A stretch of DNA of 64,000 nt. It comes from Usitatibacter rugosus (GTDB lineage Bacteria > Pseudomonadota > Gammaproteobacteria > Burkholderiales > Usitatibacteraceae). Of the stretch, positions 56,501-63,451 are shown piece after piece. The stretch's first letter is position 1. The number at the start of each line of letters is the position of its first letter. The DNA lies in assembly GCF_013003965.1 (NCBI RefSeq), contig NZ_CP053069.1, forward strand, positions 775,419-839,418, in the 5' to 3' direction. The notes below the pieces were generated by a model that was given only the letters and a program-made list of their open reading frames with translations, made no database searches and was not told the origin of the DNA. A program made the position numbers and the translations under genes.

Positions 56501-56900
56501 TTCGCGCGAGCTCGCCCGGCTGGGCGTTCCCAACGAAGGGCGCGACGCCGCCGTGGCGCGCGTGCTCGCGGCGGTGCAGGGCGCCATCTCCCACGACCGC
56601 GGCCGGTGGATCCTCGGGCCGCATCCGGATGCGAAGTGCGAATACCGTATCCGCGTGCCCGCGCCTGGCGGCGTACGCACGCTCGTCATCGACCGCCTCT
56701 TCACGTTCGAGGGCCGGCCGTGGATCGTCGACTACAAGACCTCGTCCCACGAGGGCGGCGACCTCGAGGCGTTCCTGGACTCGGAGAAGGAGCGCTACGC
56801 CGGCCAGATGGCGCGCTACGTCCCCGCGTTCCGCGGCGCGCCGGGCTCGCTGGGCCTGTACTTCCCGCTCGTGGAAGGCTGGCGCGAGTGGGAAGGCTGA
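53526..56900 (+). CDS. AddA-like UvrD-family helicase-nuclease
   Basis: A 1,124-aa superfamily 1 helicase with a C-terminal nuclease. Walker A APAGSGKT (26-33), motif Ia ITFTRKAAAEM, motif II with Asp418 in DEFQDT, GDPMQSIYRFREAD, motif V MTIHKAKGLEF and motif VI YVAATRAEKRL are all present. The RecB-type nuclease core is WIVDYKTSS with Asp1069 and Lys1071. The ATG overlaps the AddB-like stop (ATGA), consistent with a stoichiometric complex. Both subunits keep nuclease residues, the AddAB rather than RecBCD pattern. Confidence 0.94.
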   Translation: MSGPDIVDAAERAKALDPERSLIVQAPAGSGKTGLLIQRYLRLLATVGKPEEVLAITFTRKAAAEMRRRVLEALQLARVGHAPREANQALTYKLASDVLARDSEQHWDILDNVARLRIQTIDSLSASLARQMPVLSRLGAPPAIIDDARELYREAAERTLALVDSADATAGDVARVLDHLDGEWATARDLLQSMLGKRDQWLKRVNDFHGDHNARESLEAGFRIERARILGSVHATFPRHLAAPLARLGRYASDNISRTNPDSLIARLVDMAGLPAPDEAGADSWCALAAMMLVKEARFRKTVDKGVGFPPEKGAGTFKEGMIELLGQLAEVPGLCKALDAVRRMPPATYSDEQWSALGAMVALLPIADQQLREVFAERGEMDFAGIAQHAVLALGTDEQPTDLLLALDTKIRHLLVDEFQDTSHAQWDLLHRLTGGWEPGDGRTVFLVGDPMQSIYRFREADVALFLRARTHGLPNVPLEDVRIRTNFRSRAGIVHWVNEHFPNILRGSEDPDAGAVEYSPSAAHHPGELLPAVTWHPFLGTDQAEAHKREADEVVRLVNEALALEPEGTIAILVRARTHLDWIVRKLRGAKVKFRAVDIEPLEGRQVIQDLLAVTRALSHPSDRVAWLGLLRAPWCAMRLSDLQALTGGEVTREGNRRTVWELMNDPARSAGLSHEGRQRMERVRSALQPFVVHRLRGTLRERVEAAWLALGGPACAFTAGDLDDAETFFDQLDKLEHAGELPDPGMLNEQLEKLYAAPDTGEDARVQIMTIHKAKGLEFGTVIVPGLDRVPRGSDRPLFAWKARASGSMLMAPIRPARDPGEPAYDYLRALEKSASQHELERLLYVAATRAEKRLHLMGYARLEVKDGRGVPRKAPATTLLGKAWSAAEPDFLRAVDRFMADPIPPAEEEKIRTELRTLDVSVLAVRVPQPACTAPPQPLDESRPIEYVWADPSARHIGTVAHGWLQRIAVEGLDRWDGKRVASLALRVSRELARLGVPNEGRDAAVARVLAAVQGAISHDRGRWILGPHPDAKCEYRIRVPAPGGVRTLVIDRLFTFEGRPWIVDYKTSSHEGGDLEAFLDSEKERYAGQMARYVPAFRGAPGSLGLYFPLVEGWREWEG

Positions 56901-56987
56901 TACCGCAACCAACGGCCCGCGCGCTTGTCCCAACTGCGCCACGCTGAGCTGGAAGTACACGCGGTTCAAGATAAAAGGAGAACAACG

Positions 56988-57506
56988 ATGAACGAGAACC
57001 GGCCGATGAAGACGCTGCTGAAGGCGTTCCCCCTCATCCACGGCGTGATGGCGGCGCTCTTCGCGGGCGCGGCGCTGATGCTGATCGCGATCGCGGCCCG
57101 GCTCGGCTGGAGCGCCTTCGCGGGAGAGTTCGGCCGCGGCGACGCGCAGCAGATCATCGAGGCCGTGGGTCTCCTCGCCGCCGCCGTGGTGGCGCTGCAG
57201 ATCTCGCAGACGATCACCGAGGAAGAGGTCGTGCGCAGCGCCCACGTGAGCGGCCCGACGCGCGTGCGCCGCTTCCTCTCGCGATTCCTGGTGGTGATCG
57301 TGGTGGCGCTCGCGATCGAAGGCCTGGTGGCGACGTTCCGCGCGCACGAGGATCCCGCGCAGCTCTTCCCCGCGGCGGCGCTGGTCGTCTCCGTGGGCGT
57401 ACTCTTGATCGGCTGGGGCTGGTTCGTTCGCCTCAACCGCTACGCCGAGGAGCTCGAGCCCGAGGCGATGCAGGAAGCCAAGCGGGAGGACCGCAAGCTC
57501 AAATAG
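56988..57506 (+). CDS. Four-helix membrane protein of unknown function
   Basis: A 172-aa inner-membrane protein. The ATG at 56988 follows AAAAGGAG. Four hydrophobic segments (about 12-38, 55-75, 100-120, 130-150) are separated by short loops, with a charged C-terminal tail (ELEPEAMQEAKREDRK). No family or motif is recognised. It begins 87 nt after the AddA-like gene and is followed 11 nt later by the cupin gene. Confidence 0.7.
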   Translation: MNENRPMKTLLKAFPLIHGVMAALFAGAALMLIAIAARLGWSAFAGEFGRGDAQQIIEAVGLLAAAVVALQISQTITEEEVVRSAHVSGPTRVRRFLSRFLVVIVVALAIEGLVATFRAHEDPAQLFPAAALVVSVGVLLIGWGWFVRLNRYAEELEPEAMQEAKREDRKLK

Positions 57507-57517
57507 GGGAGGAAGCC

Positions 57518-57970
57518 ATGCACGCGTTCCCGATTCGAATCGCACTCTCCAGTGTCGCGCTGGCCCTCGCGGCCGGCGCCACGGCCGCGGAGCCGGATCC
57601 CGCGGTGCTGGGCTACAAGATGCCCGCGGACCTCACCTGGACCGAGAGCTCCGCGAATCCGGGCTTGAGCAGCGCCGTGCTCTATGGCGATCCCGCAAAG
57701 CCCGGGCCGTATGCGGTGCGCAACCGCTTCAAGCCCGGCTCCTTCAGCCGGCCGCACTTCCATCCGAACGACCGCGTGATCGTGGTCCTTTCGGGAACGT
57801 GGTGGATCGGCACCGGGGAGAAGTTCGATCCCGAGAGCACCAAGGCGATGCCACCCGGGAGCGTCACCGTGCACTACGGCGGCAAGGTCCACTACGACGG
57901 CGCGAAGACCGAGCCGTGCGAGATCCTCATCTACGGCATCGGCCCGGCGACGAGCACGCGCGTGCCGTAG
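57518..57970 (+). CDS. Exported cupin-domain protein
   Basis: A 150-aa protein with a strong GGGGAGGAAG site and signal peptide (cleavage after about residue 24, TAA-EP). A single cupin barrel follows, with metal ligands His80 and His82 in RPHFHPNDRVIVVLSG. The usual glutamate of the first cupin motif is missing (Asp85/Arg86 instead). A second-motif histidine occurs in VHYDG. Function unknown; similar exported cupins are thought to bind or convert small molecules. Its last 40 nt overlap the convergent monooxygenase gene. Confidence 0.8.
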   Translation: MHAFPIRIALSSVALALAAGATAAEPDPAVLGYKMPADLTWTESSANPGLSSAVLYGDPAKPGPYAVRNRFKPGSFSRPHFHPNDRVIVVLSGTWWIGTGEKFDPESTKAMPPGSVTVHYGGKVHYDGAKTEPCEILIYGIGPATSTRVP

Positions 57971-59499
57971 TAGCGTTGCAGCTCCGCGGTTTCGAGCCGC
58001 GTGCCGCAGAGGCCAATGTGCCCGTCGGGGCGCACCAGGTAGAACGAAGGCTTCGCGATGCCGGATTCGGCGAGCACGGCGTCGTTCGCGGGATCGTCCG
58101 GAATTTCGTGCGCCTCCAGCAGGCCAGCGTACGACGGCAGGTCCTTCGGCAGCGGCTGGCCGAACACAAGCAGATGGCAGCGCGTGTCGTCGAGCGCGAA
58201 GACATCCTCGACGGCGCCGCCTGCGCGCAGCTTGAGCCTGAGCCACGGGAAGCGATCGCCCGCGTGCGGCGCTCCGTGCGGTAATCCCGCGAGGTCCGTG
58301 GACAGAGACCGCCCGCGATAGTGGATACCGGTCTGCGAGACGGTGAGGAACGCCGCCCTCTGGATGCGCCGGTTGCTCATCGCCATCGCCGCCACGCGCG
58401 CGAGCACGTGGGTGCGCAGCAACCCCGCGAGCCAGCTGTCCGAGACCACGACGCGGAACGCGCGATCGGTGGTGTCCAGCAGGCGCTTCGCGACCGGCAT
58501 GCGCTCTTCGGCATACGTATCGATCATCGACTCGGGTGCCCGGCCCTGCACGACGAGTGCCAGCTTCCAGGCGAGGTTGTACGCGTCCTGCAGGCCGGTG
58601 TTCATGCCCTGCGCGCCGACGGGGCTGTGGATATGCGCGGCGTCTCCGAGCACGAAGCAGCGGCGGTCGCGGAAGCGCTCTGCGCTGCGATGGTGGATGC
58701 GATACGTGGAGAACCACGAGCACGTGCGGAACGACAGGGCCGACTCCGACTCGCCCTGGATCGACGGCACGACGTCGTCGAACCCGAGGTCTTTCCTCTC
58801 GCGCATTCCCTCCGGCACGATGCCCACGATCCGCCAGTGGTCCTTCCCGCGCATGGGGAAGAACAGGTGGAAGCCCGCGCGCCACAGGTAGACGTTCACT
58901 TCGTCCGGGACCATGGTGCCGGTCATCTCCACGTCGGCCACGTAGAACACGTGCTCGTACGGTGCGCCTGGAAATGCGATGCCGTTCAGCTCGCGCACGG
59001 CGCTGTGCGCGCCATCGCAGCCCGCGATCCACGCGGCATCGAGCGTGCGGGACGTGCCATCGGGCATCTTCAGCGTCGCGCTCGCATGGTCCGTGTGCTG
59101 CTCGAGGGCGGTGAGCTCCGTATTCCATTCGACGGCGACGTTCCAGTCGCGCAGGCGGTCGCCGAGGATGCGTTCGTTGTCGTCCTGGCCGAGCACGAGG
59201 ATGTACGGGTACGGCGTGATCCCGCTGCCCGCGTCGCCGAGCGGAATGCGTCCGGTGTGCTTGCCGTTCGCCCAGATGTCGCCGCCCGTGCCCTTCTTGC
59301 CGAGCTGGAGCGCACGATCGATCACGCCCAGGTGCGAGTAGATCTCGAGCGTGCGGGCGTGGACGCCGAGGGCGCGTGTCTCGCGCGAAGGGCCCGCGTG
59401 GCGATCGATGATTCGCGCGCGTACGCCGCGGCGCGCGAGCTGGTTCGCGAGCATCAGCCCCGTGGGCCCGGCACCGACGATCAGGACATCGGTATCCAA
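57931..59499 (-). CDS. FAD-dependent aromatic monooxygenase (PheA/TfdB type)
   Basis: A 522-aa flavoprotein hydroxylase of group A. A TTG start at 59499 is chosen because DTDVLIVGAGPTG (dinucleotide loop at 9-14) should lie at the very N-terminus. The DG motif GCDGAHSAVR and GD motif GDAAHIHSPVGAQGMNTG are intact. A thioredoxin-like C-terminal domain of the phenol hydroxylase group spans about 400-522. The substrate is likely an aromatic or polyketide-like ring but is not determinable. It starts 4 nt after the MaoC-like gene, forming an operon. Confidence 0.88.
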   Translation of the reverse strand: MDTDVLIVGAGPTGLMLANQLARRGVRARIIDRHAGPSRETRALGVHARTLEIYSHLGVIDRALQLGKKGTGGDIWANGKHTGRIPLGDAGSGITPYPYILVLGQDDNERILGDRLRDWNVAVEWNTELTALEQHTDHASATLKMPDGTSRTLDAAWIAGCDGAHSAVRELNGIAFPGAPYEHVFYVADVEMTGTMVPDEVNVYLWRAGFHLFFPMRGKDHWRIVGIVPEGMRERKDLGFDDVVPSIQGESESALSFRTCSWFSTYRIHHRSAERFRDRRCFVLGDAAHIHSPVGAQGMNTGLQDAYNLAWKLALVVQGRAPESMIDTYAEERMPVAKRLLDTTDRAFRVVVSDSWLAGLLRTHVLARVAAMAMSNRRIQRAAFLTVSQTGIHYRGRSLSTDLAGLPHGAPHAGDRFPWLRLKLRAGGAVEDVFALDDTRCHLLVFGQPLPKDLPSYAGLLEAHEIPDDPANDAVLAESGIAKPSFYLVRPDGHIGLCGTRLETAELQRYYGTRVLVAGPMP

Positions 59500-59503
59500 G
59501 GGA

Positions 59504-60343
59504 TCACCAGGACGCTTCGGCCTGCATCGTGACGGCGCCGTCCGCGTCGCGCGTCCAGAGATTCGCCTGCGCGGCGCCTTCGCCCGGGCGGCCACAGACT
59601 TCGAAGGCTGCGGTGTCGAAGAGCGGGCGCATCGCGCGAAACGCGTAGCGTTTCACGTCGACGCCGGGAAGGCTGCGCCGCAGGAGGTCGATCAGCAGCG
59701 TGGCGATCAACGGCCCGTGCACGATGAGCCCCGGATAGCCTTCGACTTTCGTCACGTACGGCAGGTCGTAGTGGATGCGGTGCCCGTTGAAGGTCACGGC
59801 CGAATAGCGGAAGAGGAGGACGGGATCGGGCTCGATCGTGCGCGACCAGGTTTCGTTCGACGGCGCGGGAGCTGGATCGGCCACGGCCTTGCCCGTGTCG
59901 CCGCGATAGACGATGTCGTGCTCGTCGACGATCGCGAGGCCCGCCGGACCGGAGATCTCGTGGCGCACGGTGACGAAGACCAACGTGCCGCTGCGCCCTT
60001 CCTTCACCTTGACGTCGGCGATGCGTGACAGGCGAGTTGCCGCCGCACCGATCGGTAGCGCCTGGCGGAATTCGATGCGGCTTCCCGCCCACATTCTTCG
60101 CGGCAGCGGAACCGGCGGCAGGAATTCGCCTCTGATCGCATGCCCGTCGGGACCGACCTGCGACTGGCGATGGACCGGTAGAAAGTACAACCAGTGGGCG
60201 AGCGGCGGGATCGCGTCGCCCGGTTTCGGGGGCGGATCGTCGCGGTCGAGGAGGGCGGCCAGGGCCGCCACCGGCGCGGCGGCGATCGTGTCCTCGATCG
60301 TTTCGGTCCGTCCGACCCAGGCGGTGAGCGTCGAGGCATCCAT
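59504..60343 (-). CDS. MaoC/FAS1-like dehydratase domain protein
   Basis: A 279-aa double hot-dog protein of the mesaconyl-C4-CoA hydratase/MaoC group. The N-terminal half is FAS1-like (AHWLYFLPVHRQSQVGPDGH). The C-terminal half holds the hydratase signature FRYSAVTFNGHRIHYD...YPGLIVHGP with its Asp/His pair. It probably hydrates or dehydrates an acyl-CoA. The ATG at 60343 is preferred; one at 60355 is in frame. It pairs with the monooxygenase gene in a small catabolic operon. Confidence 0.85.
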   Translation of the reverse strand: MDASTLTAWVGRTETIEDTIAAAPVAALAALLDRDDPPPKPGDAIPPLAHWLYFLPVHRQSQVGPDGHAIRGEFLPPVPLPRRMWAGSRIEFRQALPIGAAATRLSRIADVKVKEGRSGTLVFVTVRHEISGPAGLAIVDEHDIVYRGDTGKAVADPAPAPSNETWSRTIEPDPVLLFRYSAVTFNGHRIHYDLPYVTKVEGYPGLIVHGPLIATLLIDLLRRSLPGVDVKRYAFRAMRPLFDTAAFEVCGRPGEGAAQANLWTRDADGAVTMQAEASW

Positions 60344-60364
60344 GCGTGCGAGCATAATCGAACC

Positions 60365-61015
60365 ATGTTCATCCTGAGCGTCACGATCGTCTGCGCGCTG
60401 TTCGCGGCGCTGTTCTTCGCCTTCGCGATGGAGCGCTGGCGCCGCGGGCGCGTCCTCGCCGGCGGAGCGCACCTGCTCTTCTCGATGTTCCTCGCCGCCT
60501 CGGCCGCGGCCGTGGGCCTTCTCGGCGGAACGCTCATGACCTACTCGCGTCTCACGCACGAGCAGCCCGCGATGGAAGTGGGCCTGAAGCGCATCGGCGA
60601 CCGCCACTTCCAGGCGAAGGTCACTTACCCGTCGGCGGTGGTGCAGGAGTTCGAGTTGCTCGGGGACGAGTGGCAGGTCGATGCAAGGTTGCTCAAGTGG
60701 ACCGGCACGGCGACGCTGCTCGGATTCGACACGGCCTACCGCCTGGAGCGGCTGAGCGGCCGCTATACGGACATCGCGAGGGAGAAGACCGCGCCGCGCA
60801 CGGTGCACGCCCTCGCGCCCCCGGACACCGTGGACGTCTGGGACCTCGCCCGGCGCAGCAAGACGTATGTGCCCTGGGTGGACGCGCTGTACGGAAGCTC
60901 GACGTTCGTCCCCATGGCCGACGGCGCCACCTACGCGGTGAGCGTCTCGCCCACGGGGCTGGTCGCGCGCCCGCTGAACCAGGCCGCGCGCGAATCCGTG
61001 GGCGGCTGGCGCTGA
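60365..61015 (+). CDS. Two-helix membrane protein of unknown function
   Basis: A 216-aa protein with two N-terminal helices (about 3-22 and 33-57). A 155-residue periplasmic domain follows (KVTYPSAVVQEFELLGDEWQVDARLLKW, GFDTAYRLERLSGRY). Homologous-looking proteins in betaproteobacteria are sometimes labelled multidrug efflux pump, which the topology does not support. No Shine-Dalgarno: CATAAT ends 6 nt before the ATG, suggesting a leaderless transcript, divergent from the MaoC-like gene. Confidence 0.75.
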   Translation: MFILSVTIVCALFAALFFAFAMERWRRGRVLAGGAHLLFSMFLAASAAAVGLLGGTLMTYSRLTHEQPAMEVGLKRIGDRHFQAKVTYPSAVVQEFELLGDEWQVDARLLKWTGTATLLGFDTAYRLERLSGRYTDIAREKTAPRTVHALAPPDTVDVWDLARRSKTYVPWVDALYGSSTFVPMADGATYAVSVSPTGLVARPLNQAARESVGGWR

Positions 61016-61022
61016 GCGCGCG

Positions 61023-61169
61023 TCAGAACTTGAGGTTGATCGGCCCGAAGAGCCCGACGATGCCCACCACGATCAGGTAGACCGCGATGATGTAGTTGAG
61101 CAGCTTGGGCATGATGAGGATGAGGACGCCGGCGATGAGCGAGATGAGCGGGCCAAGTGTGACTTGCAT
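61023..61169 (-). CDS. DUF3096 small membrane protein
   Basis: A 48-aa, almost wholly hydrophobic protein with two membrane segments (LISLIAGVLILIMPKLLNYIIAVYL... pattern) matching DUF3096 in length and motif. The ATG at 61169 follows AGGAGAAAAAG, so longer upstream frames are rejected. It lies 32 nt after yceH and is probably cotranscribed. Function unknown. Confidence 0.85.
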   Translation of the reverse strand: MQVTLGPLISLIAGVLILIMPKLLNYIIAVYLIVVGIVGLFGPINLKF

Positions 61170-61201
61170 CTTTTTCTCCTGGGTTGTGCGCGTGGTGCGT
61201 C

Positions 61202-61876
61202 CTATGACAGCGGCGGCACGCCGAGTTCCTTGCACAGCCGCGCCACGGTTTCCTTGAGGCTCGCCACCTCCGCCTGGAGGTGATCGACGTTCGCCTTGAT
61301 CGCCGCCAGCTCGCCCGCCGTGAGCGAATCCCCGTCACGGGCCGGCTGGGATGATTCGGCAGTTGCCGCTGCGGCGGGAATCGCCGATTCGCCGGACAGC
61401 AGGTGGGCCCAGCGCGCCTCGCGCGATCCCGGCTGGCGCGCCAGTTGCCGCACGAAGCCGCGCTCGGCCAGCTCGTCCAGGAAGCCCTCGACCGCCGAGA
61501 TGTCGCCGAACTTGTGCAGCCGGTCGGTGTTGATGCGCAGCTCGCCGGGCGTCTGCGGACCTCGCAGGAACAGCACCGCGAGGATCGCGACCGACTGGCC
61601 CGGCACGTTGAGCACCTTGCCGGCGTTGTGCGCGTAGCGCATCACGCGCCCGCCGCTCGACTCCACCACGAGGGAGAGCGCCTTCAGGTGGTCGATCACG
61701 GCCTGCACCTCGGCCTCGCTGGCCTCGATGACGGGGTCGCGGCTCGTCTTCTGGTTGCAGCCGGAGACGAGCGAGTTCAGCGTGAGCGGATAGGTGTCGG
61801 GAACGGTGTGCTGCTTCTCGACCAGCACGCCGACCACGCGCGTCTCGAGCAGGGAAAGAATGGGCAGGTTCGACAT
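61202..61876 (-). CDS. yceH: YceH family protein (DUF480)
   Basis: A 224-aa protein with two winged-helix domains. It starts with LSLLETRVVGVLVEKQHTVPDTYPLTLN, the defining DUF480 sequence, followed by LFLRGPQTPGELR in the second domain. The C-terminal coiled coil (LQAEVASLKETVARL) suggests dimerisation. The role is unknown; the fold allows nucleic-acid binding. It sits downstream of a REP-like element and the hydrolase genes. Confidence 0.93.
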   Translation of the reverse strand: MSNLPILSLLETRVVGVLVEKQHTVPDTYPLTLNSLVSGCNQKTSRDPVIEASEAEVQAVIDHLKALSLVVESSGGRVMRYAHNAGKVLNVPGQSVAILAVLFLRGPQTPGELRINTDRLHKFGDISAVEGFLDELAERGFVRQLARQPGSREARWAHLLSGESAIPAAAATAESSQPARDGDSLTAGELAAIKANVDHLQAEVASLKETVARLCKELGVPPLS

Positions 61877-61888
61877 GGCCTGCAGCTT

Positions 61889-61918
61889 AGCAATAAAGGG
61901 GTCAGACCACTTTATTCG
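61889..61918. repeat. Single REP-like element at a gene end
   Basis: These 30 nt begin AGCAATAAAGGGGTCAG and end TTTATTCG, matching 26 of 30 positions of 47981-48010. The element contains the stop codon and last few codons of the hydrolase gene at 61902. Confidence 0.75.
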
Positions 61919-62771
61919 CGATCCAGGTCTCGATCGCCTCGCGCATTTCCTTCGGGCACTCCATCGGGATCCAGTGCTTCGCCTCGAGCTCGATCACGTC
62001 GCACCGGGGAAGCTTCGCCAGCGCCGAGCGCGTGGCCGCGGGATCGGTGAACGTGCTGTGGCGCGAGAGCATCGCGAGCGCCGGGGTGGCGATCGATTCG
62101 AACGGCGGCAGCTCGCCCGTCACCGCGAGGAGGTCGCGGAAGTAGCTGCCGCTGGGAAGCGTCTTCAGGTCGAGCAGCGGCGCGGCGTAGAGGTCGAGTG
62201 CTCCACCCTCCGAAGCACCGCCTGCCATCGCCGCGCGCGTACGGCCGTCCAATTCCTCGAGGTCGAGCTGCGGCAGGTGGCGGCGGTAGATGCCCAGCGC
62301 ATTGAAGACGCGGGCGAGGCCCGAGAGCACGTGGAGCAATCCCCGCAATCGTGCCGTGCGATCCATCACGCCGATGAGGGACGATCGCGGCAAGGGTTCG
62401 ACCAGCAGCAAGCCCTGAGCACGCGCCGGATGCAGCGCGCCGAACGCGAGCGCGATGTTGGCGCCGAGGCAATGGCCGCCGACGATGCCGCGCTCGAAGC
62501 CTTCGGCGGCGAGGATGCCGGCGATGTCGTCGCACCATTCGCGCATTCCCGCGGGCTTGCGCCACACGGATTCGCCCTGGCCGCGGCGGTCGATGCGGAT
62601 CAGCGACCAGTCCTTGCGAAGCCGCGTGTCGGCGACGAATTCCCACCAGCGCGTGGCGTTGCTCGCGACGCCGTGCAGCAGCACGATCGCGCCACGCGGC
62701 TTCGCGGGGCGCCAATGGCGGTAGAAGATCGAGGCGCCGTCGGGCGCTAGCCAGCGATGCGTTGCATCCAT
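61902..62771 (-). CDS. Alpha/beta hydrolase with cysteine nucleophile
   Basis: A 289-aa alpha/beta-hydrolase-fold protein. It has an LLHGVASNATRWW oxyanion loop and a catalytic histidine in AKHWIP. The nucleophile elbow reads GGHCLGAN, with Cys101 (codon TGC) instead of serine. Cysteine nucleophiles occur in dienelactone hydrolases and a few others, so it may be active. The last codons and stop (IANKVV) lie within a REP-like element, so the original C-terminus was probably altered. Its start overlaps the next gene's end by 25 nt. Confidence 0.85.
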   Translation of the reverse strand: MDATHRWLAPDGASIFYRHWRPAKPRGAIVLLHGVASNATRWWEFVADTRLRKDWSLIRIDRRGQGESVWRKPAGMREWCDDIAGILAAEGFERGIVGGHCLGANIALAFGALHPARAQGLLLVEPLPRSSLIGVMDRTARLRGLLHVLSGLARVFNALGIYRRHLPQLDLEELDGRTRAAMAGGASEGGALDLYAAPLLDLKTLPSGSYFRDLLAVTGELPPFESIATPALAMLSRHSTFTDPAATRSALAKLPRCDVIELEAKHWIPMECPKEMREAIETWIANKVV

Positions 62772-63451
62772 GCGCGCAGCCTCGCGCTCACCGCTTCGGG
62801 CTGCTCGAGCGACGAGATGTGGCCGCAGTGCTCCACGATCTCGAGCACGGCGCCGGGGATGCCGCTGGCCATCTCTTCGCTCACCTCGAAGGGCATGATC
62901 GCGTCCTCGCGCGCGGCGAGCACCATCGCGGGCGCGCGGATCGCTCCGAGGTGCGCTCGGCTGTCGATGCGCCCGATGATCGCGCGCTGCTGGCGCTTGA
63001 ATCCCTCCACGCCGACCGCGGCCGCCATGTCGTCCAGCCCCTTCACGAGCGAGGCATTGGCGACGTGATCGGGATGCAGCAGCTTCGGCACCAGCGTCGT
63101 GTTCACCGCGGGGAAGTCCTTGTCCGCGAGCGCCATGAGGCGATGCCGGTTGGCGATGGACTCGGGCGAGTCGGCGCGTGCGTTGGTGTTGAGAAGGGCG
63201 AGGCCCGAGACGCGCTCCGGCACCTGGCGCATCACTTCGAGCGCGACGTATCCGCCCATCGAAAGCCCGGCCACGGCGAAGCGTCCTGCGGGCATGCGCG
63301 CAATCGCGGACGTCGCGAGCGCGGCGATCGTGTCGGCGCCGGTCAGGTCGGCGACGACCGGCGAGGCGATATCGGAGAGGGCGTGGACCTGCGGTGCGAA
63401 GAGGCGGGCGTCACACAACAGCCCGGGCAGCAGCAACAAGCTTGTCTTCAT
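62747..63451 (-). CDS. Alpha/beta hydrolase
   Basis: A 234-aa hydrolase of the esterase/MenH-like group. Nucleophile Ser64 lies in GLSMGGYVA, a catalytic acid in AREDAIMP, and His in EHCGHISSLEQP. LLLPGLLCDARLF supplies the oxyanion loop. Substrate unknown. It overlaps the hydrolase gene upstream by 41 nt and the one downstream by 25 nt, so three hydrolases are made from one compact transcript. Confidence 0.88.
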   Translation of the reverse strand: MKTSLLLLPGLLCDARLFAPQVHALSDIASPVVADLTGADTIAALATSAIARMPAGRFAVAGLSMGGYVALEVMRQVPERVSGLALLNTNARADSPESIANRHRLMALADKDFPAVNTTLVPKLLHPDHVANASLVKGLDDMAAAVGVEGFKRQQRAIIGRIDSRAHLGAIRAPAMVLAAREDAIMPFEVSEEMASGIPGAVLEIVEHCGHISSLEQPEAVSARLRAWMQRIAG

